Of a stretch of 7,364 nucleotides of DNA, positions 1 to 5,893 are shown in pieces (the first letter of the stretch is position 1; each line of letters begins with the position of its first letter). A program made the position numbers and the translations under genes. The DNA is from an uncultured Verrucomicrobiota bacterium. GTDB taxonomy: Bacteria; Verrucomicrobiota; Kiritimatiellia; RFP12; UBA3636. The DNA lies in NCBI GenBank assembly GCA_946534745.1, contig CAMNDA010000259.1:1-7364 (forward strand), read 5' to 3'. Under the pieces are notes generated by a model, which made no database searches, was not told the DNA's origin, and was given only the letters and a program-made list of their open reading frames with translations.

Positions 1-529
1 CCACGACCTTGGCGGCCTCGGGCGTGCCGTACTTCCACTCGATGCCGGCGTAGATGTCCTCCGTGTTCTCGCGGAAGATCACCATGTCGGTGTTCTCGGG
101 GTGCTTCACCGGCGAGGGGACGCCCTGGAACCAGCGCACGGGGCGCAGGCACACGTAGAGGTCGAGCTCCTGGCGCAGCGCGACGTTGAGCGAGCGGATG
201 CCGCCGCCGACGGGCGTGGTGAGCGGGCCCTTGATGCCGACGAGGAACTCGCGGAAGGCGTCCAGCGTCTCGGCGGGGAGCCACTGGTTCTCGCCGTAGA
301 CCTTGAGCGCCTTCTCGCCCGCGAAGACCTCCATCCAGGCGATGGCGCGCGCGCCGCCGTAGGCCTTCTCGACCGCGGCGTCCCAGACGGGGCGCGCGGC
401 GGCGGTGATGTCGGGGCCGGTGCCGTCGCCCTCGATGAACGGGACGATGGGGCGGTCGGGGACGCGGAGACCCTGCGGGGTCATGGCGATCTTGTCGCCG
501 GCGGGAACGGTGATGTGCTGGTAGGGCAT
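1..529 (-). CDS. icd: Isocitrate dehydrogenase (NADP-type, E. coli Icd-like), N-terminal 176 residues; cut by window edge
   Basis: Oxidative decarboxylation of isocitrate to 2-oxoglutarate in the TCA cycle; cytoplasmic homodimer. The ATG at 529-527 opens [14 protein letters not shown], and the frame stays open to base 1. The nucleotide-binding-fold entry [10 protein letters not shown] lies at residues 32-41. The substrate loop has Ser113 and Asn115 ([12 protein letters not shown]), then Arg119, Arg129, Arg153 and Tyr160 ([14 protein letters not shown]). These fall at exactly the E. coli Icd residue numbers for isocitrate binding, so the start is almost certainly right and there is no indel in this part. 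Ser113 is the residue phosphorylated by AceK in enterobacteria; whether that control exists here is unknown. The C-terminal residues that set NADP versus NAD preference lie outside the window, so cofactor use is inferred from family resemblance. No clear Shine-Dalgarno precedes the ATG; the upstream DNA is an AT-rich heptamer repeat. It lies 44 bp downstream of a same-strand secreted-protein gene and may be co-transcribed with it. Confidence 0.97.
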   Translation of the reverse strand, partial: MPYQHITVPAGDKIAMTPQGLRVPDRPIVPFIEGDGTGPDITAAARPVWDAAVEKAYGGARAIAWMEVFAGEKALKVYGENQWLPAETLDAFREFLVGIKGPLTTPVGGGIRSLNVALRQELDLYVCLRPVRWFQGVPSPVKHPENTDMVIFRENTEDIYAGIEWKYGTPEAAKVV

Positions 530-533
530 GGCT

Positions 534-568
534 GAAAAGTTTAAAGTTTAAAGTTTGAAGTTTAAAGT
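534..568 (-). repeat. AT-rich 7-bp tandem repeat in front of icd
   Basis: On the minus strand the unit ACTTTAA occurs at 568-562, 554-548 and 547-541, with a one-mismatch copy (ACTTCAA) at 561-555. A decayed fifth unit (ACTTTTC) lies at 540-534. The array ends 4 bp before the icd start codon and begins 5 bp after the stop codon of the upstream gene. It is strikingly AT-rich in a GC-rich region and takes up nearly the whole intergenic gap. It contains TTTAAA palindromes and several weak -10-like hexamers (TAAACT). A role as promoter, translation enhancer or dispersed intergenic repeat cannot be decided from one copy. Confidence 0.85.
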
Positions 569-573
569 GGGGG

Positions 574-1998
574 TTAGTCGACGAAGATCTGGACGAGGGG
601 GTGGGTGGCGCGGACGGCGTCGAGGTAGGGGCGGAGCTCGCCGTAGGGGAGGGCGCCCGGGACGAAGACGAGGAGCGCCTTCATGCCGGCGGGGGCCTTC
701 TCGGCGAGCTTGGCGCGGAAGTCGTCCGCATTGGCGACGGGGAACTCCTTCACGTCGAGGTCGGGCTTGAGGGCGTCGTCCTTCCAGATCTCGCCGATGG
801 CGACGAGCGTCGCGGCGACGGCGCCGTCCTCGCCGCGGGCGAGGCGAAGCTCGCAGGGCTGGGAGTAGCGCGCGGCGCGGTCGCGCCATTCGTCGCGGGG
901 GAGGAGCGCCTGGTAGTAGGGGAAGCCCTCCGGCGGGGCGTCGACGCGGATGCCGGTCTCCTCCGTGTCGACCATGCGCAGCAGCTGGGCGACGGCGCGG
1001 AGGTCGGCGAGCGGCGCGGCGTCGTCCCACGAGAAGGAGACGTAGGCGTCCTGCGCGCGGTCCGTGCGGAAGGCGCGGAGGGCCTTGAGCGCCTCGGCGG
1101 GCGGGACGGGGTCGGCGCCGTCGATCGAGAAGCCCTCGGGCGAGAGGCGCAGCGCGACGGGCCGCACGCGGCTCGGGGCATCCGCGGGGCGCGCCTCGGG
1201 GCGGAACGTGAGGACGGTCGGGAGAATGGCGCGCCTCGGGGCGTTCTCGCCGGCGAGGCAGCTCTGGTAGACCTCGTTCTGCGGGGCGCGGCGGGGGACG
1301 TCGAAGAGGGTGACGGGCTCGTTGTAGGAGGGGAGGATCGAGCCGGGGCCGGAGAAGTCGACCGTGTTGGAGACGCCGCCCTCCGTCCAGCCGCCGCCGA
1401 TCCAGAGGAAGCCCGCGGGCTCGCGCGGCTTCTGGGTGGAGGCCTCCATGAGGAAGCCCTCGGCGGGGACGGCGGGGGCGCCGTCCACCTCGGCCTCGAC
1501 CTCGAAGCGCTCGCCGCGGGGCCAGAAGCGGTAGGCGGAGAAGTCCGCGGGGAGGCCGGGCGGGACGCCGAGGAACTCGAAGGCGCGGGCGATGTCGGCC
1601 GCGAGGGCGAACGTCTGGAAGACCGACTCGTACTCGTGTCCGGAGTTGAGCGTGATGAGAAGGAACTCGGCGATGGCGCCGGGGCGGATGCCGGTCGCGA
1701 AGGCGTCGAGGCGGACCGTGCGAGCCTCGCGGTCGGCGAGGACGCCGCGGGCGACGAAGTAGCGGTTCGTGTCGGCGCCGAATTTCTCCTTCGCGGCGGC
1801 GAAGGATTCGTCGAGCGCGGCGGAGAGGACGGCCTTTGCGGCGTTCTCCTCGTCCTCGGTCATCGGGTGCCATTCGTCCTCGGAGGATTCCGCGGGCGCG
1901 GGTTCGCCCGCGGGCGCGGGCGCGACGGGCGCGACCTCCTCCTGCGCGAGGGCGGCGGCGGCGAAGAGGGACAGGACGGCGGGAAGGAAGGCTTTCAT
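574..1998 (-). CDS. Secreted protein with YdjY-like domain and possible ExbD-like C-terminus
   Basis: 474 residues. The chosen ATG at 1998-1996 gives a clear Sec signal peptide (MKAFLPAVLSLFAAAALA, cleavage near residues 18/19), then a Pro/Ala/Glu-rich linker to about residue 45. The frame continues upstream to 2400, but that part lacks sense and overlaps the divergent promoters and gene. Residues about 95-265 resemble the YdjY-like domain I recall from planctomycete and verrucomicrobial secreted proteins: a strand plus HEYESVF, a helix ending AFEFLGVPPG, the YRFWPRGERFEVEAEV strand, then FLWIGGG and a long tail. The last 45 residues (MKALLVFVPGALPYGELRPYLDAV, then HPLVQIFVD) resemble the periplasmic end of ExbD-type proteins; this is a weak, memory-based similarity. 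The protein has exactly two cysteines (247 and 382), so one disulfide is possible. Function is unknown; a periplasmic location is inferred from the signal peptide. It has its own promoter, with an almost leaderless start and no Shine-Dalgarno. CDS confidence is high, domain assignments moderate to low. Confidence 0.85.
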   Translation of the reverse strand: MKAFLPAVLSLFAAAALAQEEVAPVAPAPAGEPAPAESSEDEWHPMTEDEENAAKAVLSAALDESFAAAKEKFGADTNRYFVARGVLADREARTVRLDAFATGIRPGAIAEFLLITLNSGHEYESVFQTFALAADIARAFEFLGVPPGLPADFSAYRFWPRGERFEVEAEVDGAPAVPAEGFLMEASTQKPREPAGFLWIGGGWTEGGVSNTVDFSGPGSILPSYNEPVTLFDVPRRAPQNEVYQSCLAGENAPRRAILPTVLTFRPEARPADAPSRVRPVALRLSPEGFSIDGADPVPPAEALKALRAFRTDRAQDAYVSFSWDDAAPLADLRAVAQLLRMVDTEETGIRVDAPPEGFPYYQALLPRDEWRDRAARYSQPCELRLARGEDGAVAATLVAIGEIWKDDALKPDLDVKEFPVANADDFRAKLAEKAPAGMKALLVFVPGALPYGELRPYLDAVRATHPLVQIFVD

Positions 1999-2007
1999 GG
2001 GGCCGCG

Positions 2008-2036
2008 AGTATACCCGAACCCCCCGGCCGCGGCAA
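2008..2036 (-). promoter_or_regulatory. Sigma70-type promoter of the YdjY-like gene, near-leaderless
   Basis: On the minus strand the -35 hexamer TTGCCG lies at 2036-2031 (4/6 to consensus). A 17-bp spacer follows, then the -10 hexamer TATACT at 2013-2008 (5/6). Initiation about 7 bp downstream would fall near 2001, only about 3 nt before the ATG at 1998. That predicts a leaderless or near-leaderless mRNA, which fits the absence of any Shine-Dalgarno sequence. The -35 box overlaps the palindrome GCCGCGGC (2027-2034), a possible but unproven operator. Confidence 0.7.
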
Positions 2037-2071
2037 GTCCGCCCGCGGCGCGGCGGAGCTCTTTTTTTCGT

Positions 2072-2100
2072 TTGACAAGCCCCCTCCCTTGGAGTATTCT
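2072..2100 (+). promoter_or_regulatory. Sigma70-type promoter of the outer-membrane barrel gene
   Basis: A perfect -35 hexamer TTGACA lies at 2072-2077, followed by a 17-bp spacer and a -10 hexamer TATTCT at 2095-2100 (4/6). A run of seven T residues (2062-2068) sits just upstream of the -35 and could act as an UP element. Initiation should be near 2107, giving an untranslated leader of about 49 nt. The -35 boxes of this promoter and the divergent one are separated by only 35 bp, so one regulator bound between them could affect both genes. Confidence 0.75.
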
Positions 2101-2144
2101 ACCCCGCATCCGAAGACGCACAACGTCCAACACGTCACATCCAC

Positions 2145-2148
2145 GGAG
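2145..2148 (+). promoter_or_regulatory. Ribosome binding site of the barrel gene
   Basis: GGAG lies 7 nt before the ATG at 2156. It supports that start over the in-frame ATG codons further upstream, which lie before or inside the promoter. Confidence 0.7.
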
Positions 2149-2155
2149 TCCATCC

Positions 2156-3484
2156 ATGCGATCCTTCACCAAAGTCTCCCTGCTCCCCGCCCTCGTGGCC
2201 GGAGCCGTCCTCGCTTCCCCGGCGTTCGCCGACCAGGAGGCCCAGAAGCCCGTCTCGTTCGCGCTCAAGGGCGGCGTCACGTTCACTGACAACCGCGACT
2301 CGATCGAGGACGGCGCGCTCCGCGCCGGCGTCCCGATGAAGAAGGAGGACCAGTGGTCCTTCTTCATCGCCCCGGTGATCGCGTTCCACCACGAGGTCAC
2401 GGACTCCGTGAAGTTCGACGCGTCGTACTCGCCCGTCTACCGCTGGTACGACAACTGCCGTCCCGGCTCCGAGAAGAGCAAGCTCGAGCACGCCGTGAAG
2501 GCCGACCTCGACCTGATGCTCTCGCCGATCACCGAGCTCAAGCTCTCCGAGACGTTCTGGTTCAGCGGCCAGAAGGACTACTTCTACGGCACGGACTACA
2601 GCTACGATCCCTCCCGCCCGAACCGCCTCGGCAACGACTACTACGAGAACCGCCTCCGCGCCTCCATCAAGCAGTCCCTCTCCGAGGGCGGCGACTACGC
2701 GAAGGCGTCCGGCCGCTGGCGCATCAAGCGCTATGACGACGACGAGCTGGCCGACTCCTCCGACGAGGACGAGTACGGCGCCCGCCTCGACCTGATGCGC
2801 GTCCACTCCAAGCACCTCTCCTACGGCCTCTTCGCCGACTACACCAGCTGGGACCGCTGCACGGACGCCTCGCAGTACCAGGACATGAAGCTCGAGCTCG
2901 GCGTGGACTACTTCACGCTCGGCGCGCAGGCGACCTGGGACTTCTACGGCAACGGCGACACCTACCTCTACGGCTCCTTCGGCTGGACGCACGCCGAGTA
3001 CGAGGCCGACGACATGGACGACCAGGACTGCCCGAGCGCCCAGCTCGAGATGCGCCTCTTCCAGACCAAGCCCACCCAGGTCCTTGCCGGCGTCCGCTAT
3101 GGTCGCGACTTCTCGGACATCTATCCGTTCTCCTCGCAGCTCGATCTCGCGGGCTACGTCTCGCTCACGCAGTACGTCGGGGCCGACCGCGACCTCTGGT
3201 TCAACGCCTCGCTCGAGCTCCGCAACCGCCGGTACGACGTCGACGACGACCTCGATCCGACCGCCTACCGCTACGGCTACGTCGAGGCGCTCAAGAGCGC
3301 CAACGGCGGCAAGACCGAGTACGACCGCGACTCCGTCTACCTCCGCCTCGCCGCGAACTACAAGTTCACCGACTGGCTCTCCGGCGCCGCGTTCTACTCC
3401 TACGAGAAGGTCGACACCGACAAGATGGTCGGCACGAAGTTCGACGAGAACGTCTTCGGCCTCAGCGCCACCCTCAAGTACTAG
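2156..3484 (+). CDS. Outer-membrane beta-barrel porin of the EPS export locus (BBP2/Wzp-like)
   Basis: 442 residues. The start is set by the GGAG site, the promoter upstream and a clean signal peptide (MRSFTKVSLLPALVAGAVLASPAFA, cleavage after residue 25). The mature part begins with a strand followed by TFTDNRDS, which resembles the 'ag...ddN' opening of the 'putative beta-barrel porin 2' families found beside EPS genes. The rest alternates amphipathic Tyr/Trp/Phe-rich strands with acidic Asp-rich loops, for example around RYDDDELADSSDEDEYG. It ends in a beta-signal-like strand with a terminal aromatic residue (VFGLSATLKY), as expected for BAM-inserted proteins. Three cysteines (101, 235, 292) lie in predicted loops. 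Length and strand pattern would suit a barrel of about 16-18 strands; I did not count them rigorously. Lying just upstream of the Wzc-like and short Wza-like genes, it is inferred to be the outer-membrane exit for the polysaccharide. A generic porin or autotransporter-like barrel is less likely. Confidence 0.88.
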   Translation: MRSFTKVSLLPALVAGAVLASPAFADQEAQKPVSFALKGGVTFTDNRDSIEDGALRAGVPMKKEDQWSFFIAPVIAFHHEVTDSVKFDASYSPVYRWYDNCRPGSEKSKLEHAVKADLDLMLSPITELKLSETFWFSGQKDYFYGTDYSYDPSRPNRLGNDYYENRLRASIKQSLSEGGDYAKASGRWRIKRYDDDELADSSDEDEYGARLDLMRVHSKHLSYGLFADYTSWDRCTDASQYQDMKLELGVDYFTLGAQATWDFYGNGDTYLYGSFGWTHAEYEADDMDDQDCPSAQLEMRLFQTKPTQVLAGVRYGRDFSDIYPFSSQLDLAGYVSLTQYVGADRDLWFNASLELRNRRYDVDDDLDPTAYRYGYVEALKSANGGKTEYDRDSVYLRLAANYKFTDWLSGAAFYSYEKVDTDKMVGTKFDENVFGLSATLKY

Positions 3485-3501
3485 TCTCCCCCACCGGAAG
3501 A

Positions 3502-3527
3502 GGCCGCCGCGCACGGGTGCGGCGGCC
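3502..3527 (+). other. GC-rich stem-loop after the barrel gene
   Basis: A perfect 9-bp inverted repeat, GGCCGCCGC (3502-3510) and GCGGCGGCC (3519-3527), with an 8-nt loop. It starts 17 bp after the stop codon and is not followed by a T run. It is therefore more likely an mRNA-stabilising or pausing hairpin than a terminator by itself. Confidence 0.6.
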
Positions 3528-3540
3528 CCGTCCACGTGAC

Positions 3541-3578
3541 GCCCGCCGGCCGGAAACAGCCCGGCGGGCTCTTTCTTT
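3541..3578 (+). terminator. Probable intrinsic terminator or attenuator between barrel and kinase genes
   Basis: A perfect 9-bp stem, GCCCGCCGG (3541-3549) and CCGGCGGGC (3561-3569), encloses an 11-nt loop and is followed by TCTTTCTTT (3570-3578). The C-interrupted T tract suggests incomplete termination. A smaller competing hairpin (AGCCC 3558-3562 with GGGCT 3566-3570) is possible. The T tract ends only 9 nt before the next ATG (3588), and I see no convincing promoter between the terminator and that gene. Downstream transcription would therefore depend on read-through or antitermination, unless a promoter lies elsewhere. Confidence 0.65.
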
Positions 3579-3587
3579 GAAAGACCG

Positions 3588-5876
3588 ATGAGCAATCCCC
3601 TGCCCGCGCCCAACGCCGCCCCCGCGGCCTCCGCCGCCCCCCTTCCGCCCGCCGCGCCGGTCCCCCCGGCCGCGCCGCAGGAGGCCGTCCACTTCCTGGA
3701 CTACTGGCAGATCCTGTATTCCCGCAAGGAGATCGTCATCATGGTCTCCCTGCTGCTCATCCTCGTCGGCGTCGTCGTGACGACGCGCATGCCGAAGGTC
3801 TACTCGGCCACGGCCGTCATCGAGGTCCACCGCGAGACGCCCAACATCGACCTGATGGGCGGATCGAGCGTCCGCTACGATCCGATCTACCTGCGTACGC
3901 AGTTCGAGATCATCAAGTCCCGGCCGATCCTCGAGCAGGTCGTGAAGGAGCTCTCGCTCGACCAGGACTTCGGCATGGAGTACGGCTGGAAGAACAACTA
4001 CTCCGAGAAGGGCGTCACGGAGAAGACGGTCGACCTGCTCCGCCGCCAGACCACGCTCTCCATCTACCGCGACACGGACCTCATTGCGATCGAGGTCCGG
4101 CTTGACAAGCCCGACCGCCCCGAAGGAGAGGCGGCCAAGTACGCCGCCAACATCGCCAACACGATCGCCCGCGTCTACCAGGAGCGCGTCGCCGAGGAGG
4201 GCCGCAAGCCGATCCTGGACGGCATCGCGCAGCTCGAGAACGACATCCGCGCCATCGAGCGCCAGATCGCCGAGAACGAGGACAAGCTCGCGAGCCTCCG
4301 CGTCACCCACGGCGTCACCGTGACGTCCGAGCAGGACTCCGGCACCGCGAGCATCCGCACGCGCGTGCTGGAGCTCACCGTCCGCGCGGACGAGACGCGC
4401 ATCAAGGCGAGCCTCGCCAAGTCGCGCTTCGACCGCTTCGCCGCCCTCACCGCCGAGAACGCCGTCGCCGCCGCGCCCTATCTGGTGCAGGACCAGTCGC
4501 TCTCGCCGCTCCTCGCCCGCAAGAACGACCTCGAGCTGCAGCTCGCCGCGCAGACGAAGGCCGGCCTCGGCCCCAACCACCCCGAGGTGCAGCAGTCCCA
4601 CTCCCTCCTCGCCAACATCGACCGCCAGATCGAGGAGAAGCTCTCCGCCATCCGCGCCGGCCTCCGCCAGGCGTGGGAGCAGGACCAGCAGGAGGCGGAC
4701 TACTACGCCGACCTGCTCGCCAAGACGAGCGCCTCCGAGATGCAGATCTCGGCCGGCGTCGCCGTCGAGATGGAGCGCCTCCGCTCCGACCTCGAGACGC
4801 TCAAGCTGCGCCGCCGCGACCTGCAGAACCGCATGGACCTGGAGCGCATCAAGCTGGAGATGCCGAAGACCGCGGTCATCCCGCGCGAGGACGCCGTTGT
4901 GCCCTCGACGCCGCTGCCCGTCTCGCCGAACTTCGCGCTCAACGTCACGCTCTCCGTCGTCGCCGGCCTCTTCTTCGGCGTCGTGCTCGCGTTCTTCGTC
5001 GAGTACCTCGACACGACGGTGAAGACGACCGAGGACGTGGAGAAGTACCTCCAGGCCAACGTCATCGGGCTCATCCCGCAGAAGCTCCGCTCGCTCAACG
5101 ACCCCAACGCCCGCTTCACGCACTACGAGGTCTACCGCGTCCTGCGGATGAACCTCAAGAACTCCCGCCCGCTCGCGGGCGGCAAGGTCGTGATCTTCAC
5201 GTCCGCCTCCGCCGGCGAGGGCAAGTCCCTCAACGCGTTCAACCTCGCGTGGGTCTGCGCCGAGTGCGGCGAGAAGGTCCTGCTCATCGACGCCGACCTC
5301 TACCACCCGCGCCAGCACCGCACGCTCGGCGTTCCGCTCGAGCCCGGCCTCTGCAACGTCGTCGTCGGCGAGGCCCCCCTCGACGGCACGATCCTCAAGA
5401 CCGAGCAGGAGAACCTCGACTTCCTCCCCGCCGGCCGCATCGCGAGCACGAGCGTCTTCGGCCTGATGGACACGGAGGAGATGGCGCAGGTCTTCGCGAC
5501 CGCGCGCGAGCGCTACGACCGCATCATCGTCGATGCGCCGCCGATGATCGGCGTCTCCGACACCTCGCAGCTCGTCCGCCTCGGCGACGGCGTCGCGCTC
5601 ATCGTCCAGCACCGCAAGTACCCGCGCGCGCTCTGCCGCCGCGCCAAGGAGCGCATCGTCTCGATGGGCGGCAACTTCATCGGCGTCATCCTCAACAACG
5701 TCAACGCCGCCCACGGGTCCTCGTCGTACTACTACGAGAACCAGTACTACTACTACTACACGAACGACTCCGGCGAGCGCGTCCGCCGCCGCCGCCGCCG
5801 CTCCTCCGAGGGCGGTGAGGGCGAAGAGCACGCCCATCGCCGCCACGGCGACGAGGTCTCCGAAGCCCGTTCGTAG
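3588..5876 (+). CDS. Wzc-type polysaccharide co-polymerase with BY-type tyrosine autokinase
   Basis: 762 residues, inner membrane; controls EPS polymerisation and export through cycles of tyrosine autophosphorylation. Residues 1-30 are a Pro/Ala-rich cytoplasmic tail. TM1 lies about 49-66, then a periplasmic Wzz domain beginning PKVYSATAVIEV, with predicted coiled coil roughly 210-435. A Pro-rich segment (PSTPLPVSP) precedes TM2 at about 449-471. The cytoplasmic kinase has the oligomerisation motif EX2RX2R (Glu514, Arg517, Arg520), Walker A SAGEGKS with Lys546, Walker A' LLIDADLYHP (Asp568, Asp570) and Walker B IIVDAPP (Asp649). The usual Arg of DxDxR in Walker A' is Tyr572, and Walker A is followed by Leu rather than Thr/Ser. 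The C-terminus carries eight tyrosines (714-716 and 720-724), then six arginines (733-738). Both domains on one chain match the proteobacterial PCP-2a arrangement. A weak purine stretch (GAAAG, 3579-3583) is the only Shine-Dalgarno candidate. No Wzb-type phosphatase is in the window. Confidence 0.95.
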   Translation: MSNPLPAPNAAPAASAAPLPPAAPVPPAAPQEAVHFLDYWQILYSRKEIVIMVSLLLILVGVVVTTRMPKVYSATAVIEVHRETPNIDLMGGSSVRYDPIYLRTQFEIIKSRPILEQVVKELSLDQDFGMEYGWKNNYSEKGVTEKTVDLLRRQTTLSIYRDTDLIAIEVRLDKPDRPEGEAAKYAANIANTIARVYQERVAEEGRKPILDGIAQLENDIRAIERQIAENEDKLASLRVTHGVTVTSEQDSGTASIRTRVLELTVRADETRIKASLAKSRFDRFAALTAENAVAAAPYLVQDQSLSPLLARKNDLELQLAAQTKAGLGPNHPEVQQSHSLLANIDRQIEEKLSAIRAGLRQAWEQDQQEADYYADLLAKTSASEMQISAGVAVEMERLRSDLETLKLRRRDLQNRMDLERIKLEMPKTAVIPREDAVVPSTPLPVSPNFALNVTLSVVAGLFFGVVLAFFVEYLDTTVKTTEDVEKYLQANVIGLIPQKLRSLNDPNARFTHYEVYRVLRMNLKNSRPLAGGKVVIFTSASAGEGKSLNAFNLAWVCAECGEKVLLIDADLYHPRQHRTLGVPLEPGLCNVVVGEAPLDGTILKTEQENLDFLPAGRIASTSVFGLMDTEEMAQVFATARERYDRIIVDAPPMIGVSDTSQLVRLGDGVALIVQHRKYPRALCRRAKERIVSMGGNFIGVILNNVNAAHGSSSYYYENQYYYYYTNDSGERVRRRRRRSSEGGEGEEHAHRRHGDEVSEARS
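5727..5801 (+). repeat. In-frame triplet runs encoding the Tyr cluster and Arg tail
   Basis: Within the kinase gene, three TAC codons (5727-5735) and five TAC codons (5745-5759) encode the phosphorylatable tyrosine cluster. Six identical CGC codons (5784-5801) encode a polyarginine stretch. Pure triplet runs can gain or lose units by slippage without changing frame, so the number of tyrosines or arginines could vary between strains; that variability is inference. Confidence 0.75.
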
Positions 5877-5893
5877 CGCACCCTTCCACCGCC

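Noticed and set aside
101..535. Open plus-strand frame opposite icd
   Set aside because: It is the antisense of a clearly recognised icd gene. Its Glu/Gly/Ala/Asp-rich composition is typical of GC-rich antisense frames, with no recognisable domain.
1769..2155. N-terminal extension of the barrel protein back to 1769
   Set aside because: It lies upstream of the mapped-looking promoter and on the opposite strand of another gene. The ATG at 2156 has a ribosome binding site and starts a signal peptide.
601..2289. 562-residue open plus-strand frame opposite the YdjY-like gene
   Set aside because: Long antisense frames arise by GC bias. The peptide has repetitive Gly/Glu/Val/Leu composition, no signal peptide and no motif, while the minus-strand frame has a promoter, a signal peptide and domain-like features.
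1999..2400. N-terminal extension of the YdjY-like protein up to 2400
   Set aside because: The in-frame extension overlaps both promoters and the start of the divergent barrel gene. The internal ATG at 1998 gives a clean signal peptide.
3577..3605. TTGAAA at 3577-3582 as a -35 box for the kinase gene
   Set aside because: The expected -10 position falls inside the coding start in GC-rich sequence without any TATAAT-like hexamer.
2135..3613. 492-residue open minus-strand frame opposite the barrel gene
   Set aside because: Low-complexity Val/Glu/Leu/Gly sequence opposite a gene with its own promoter, ribosome binding site, signal peptide and beta-signal.
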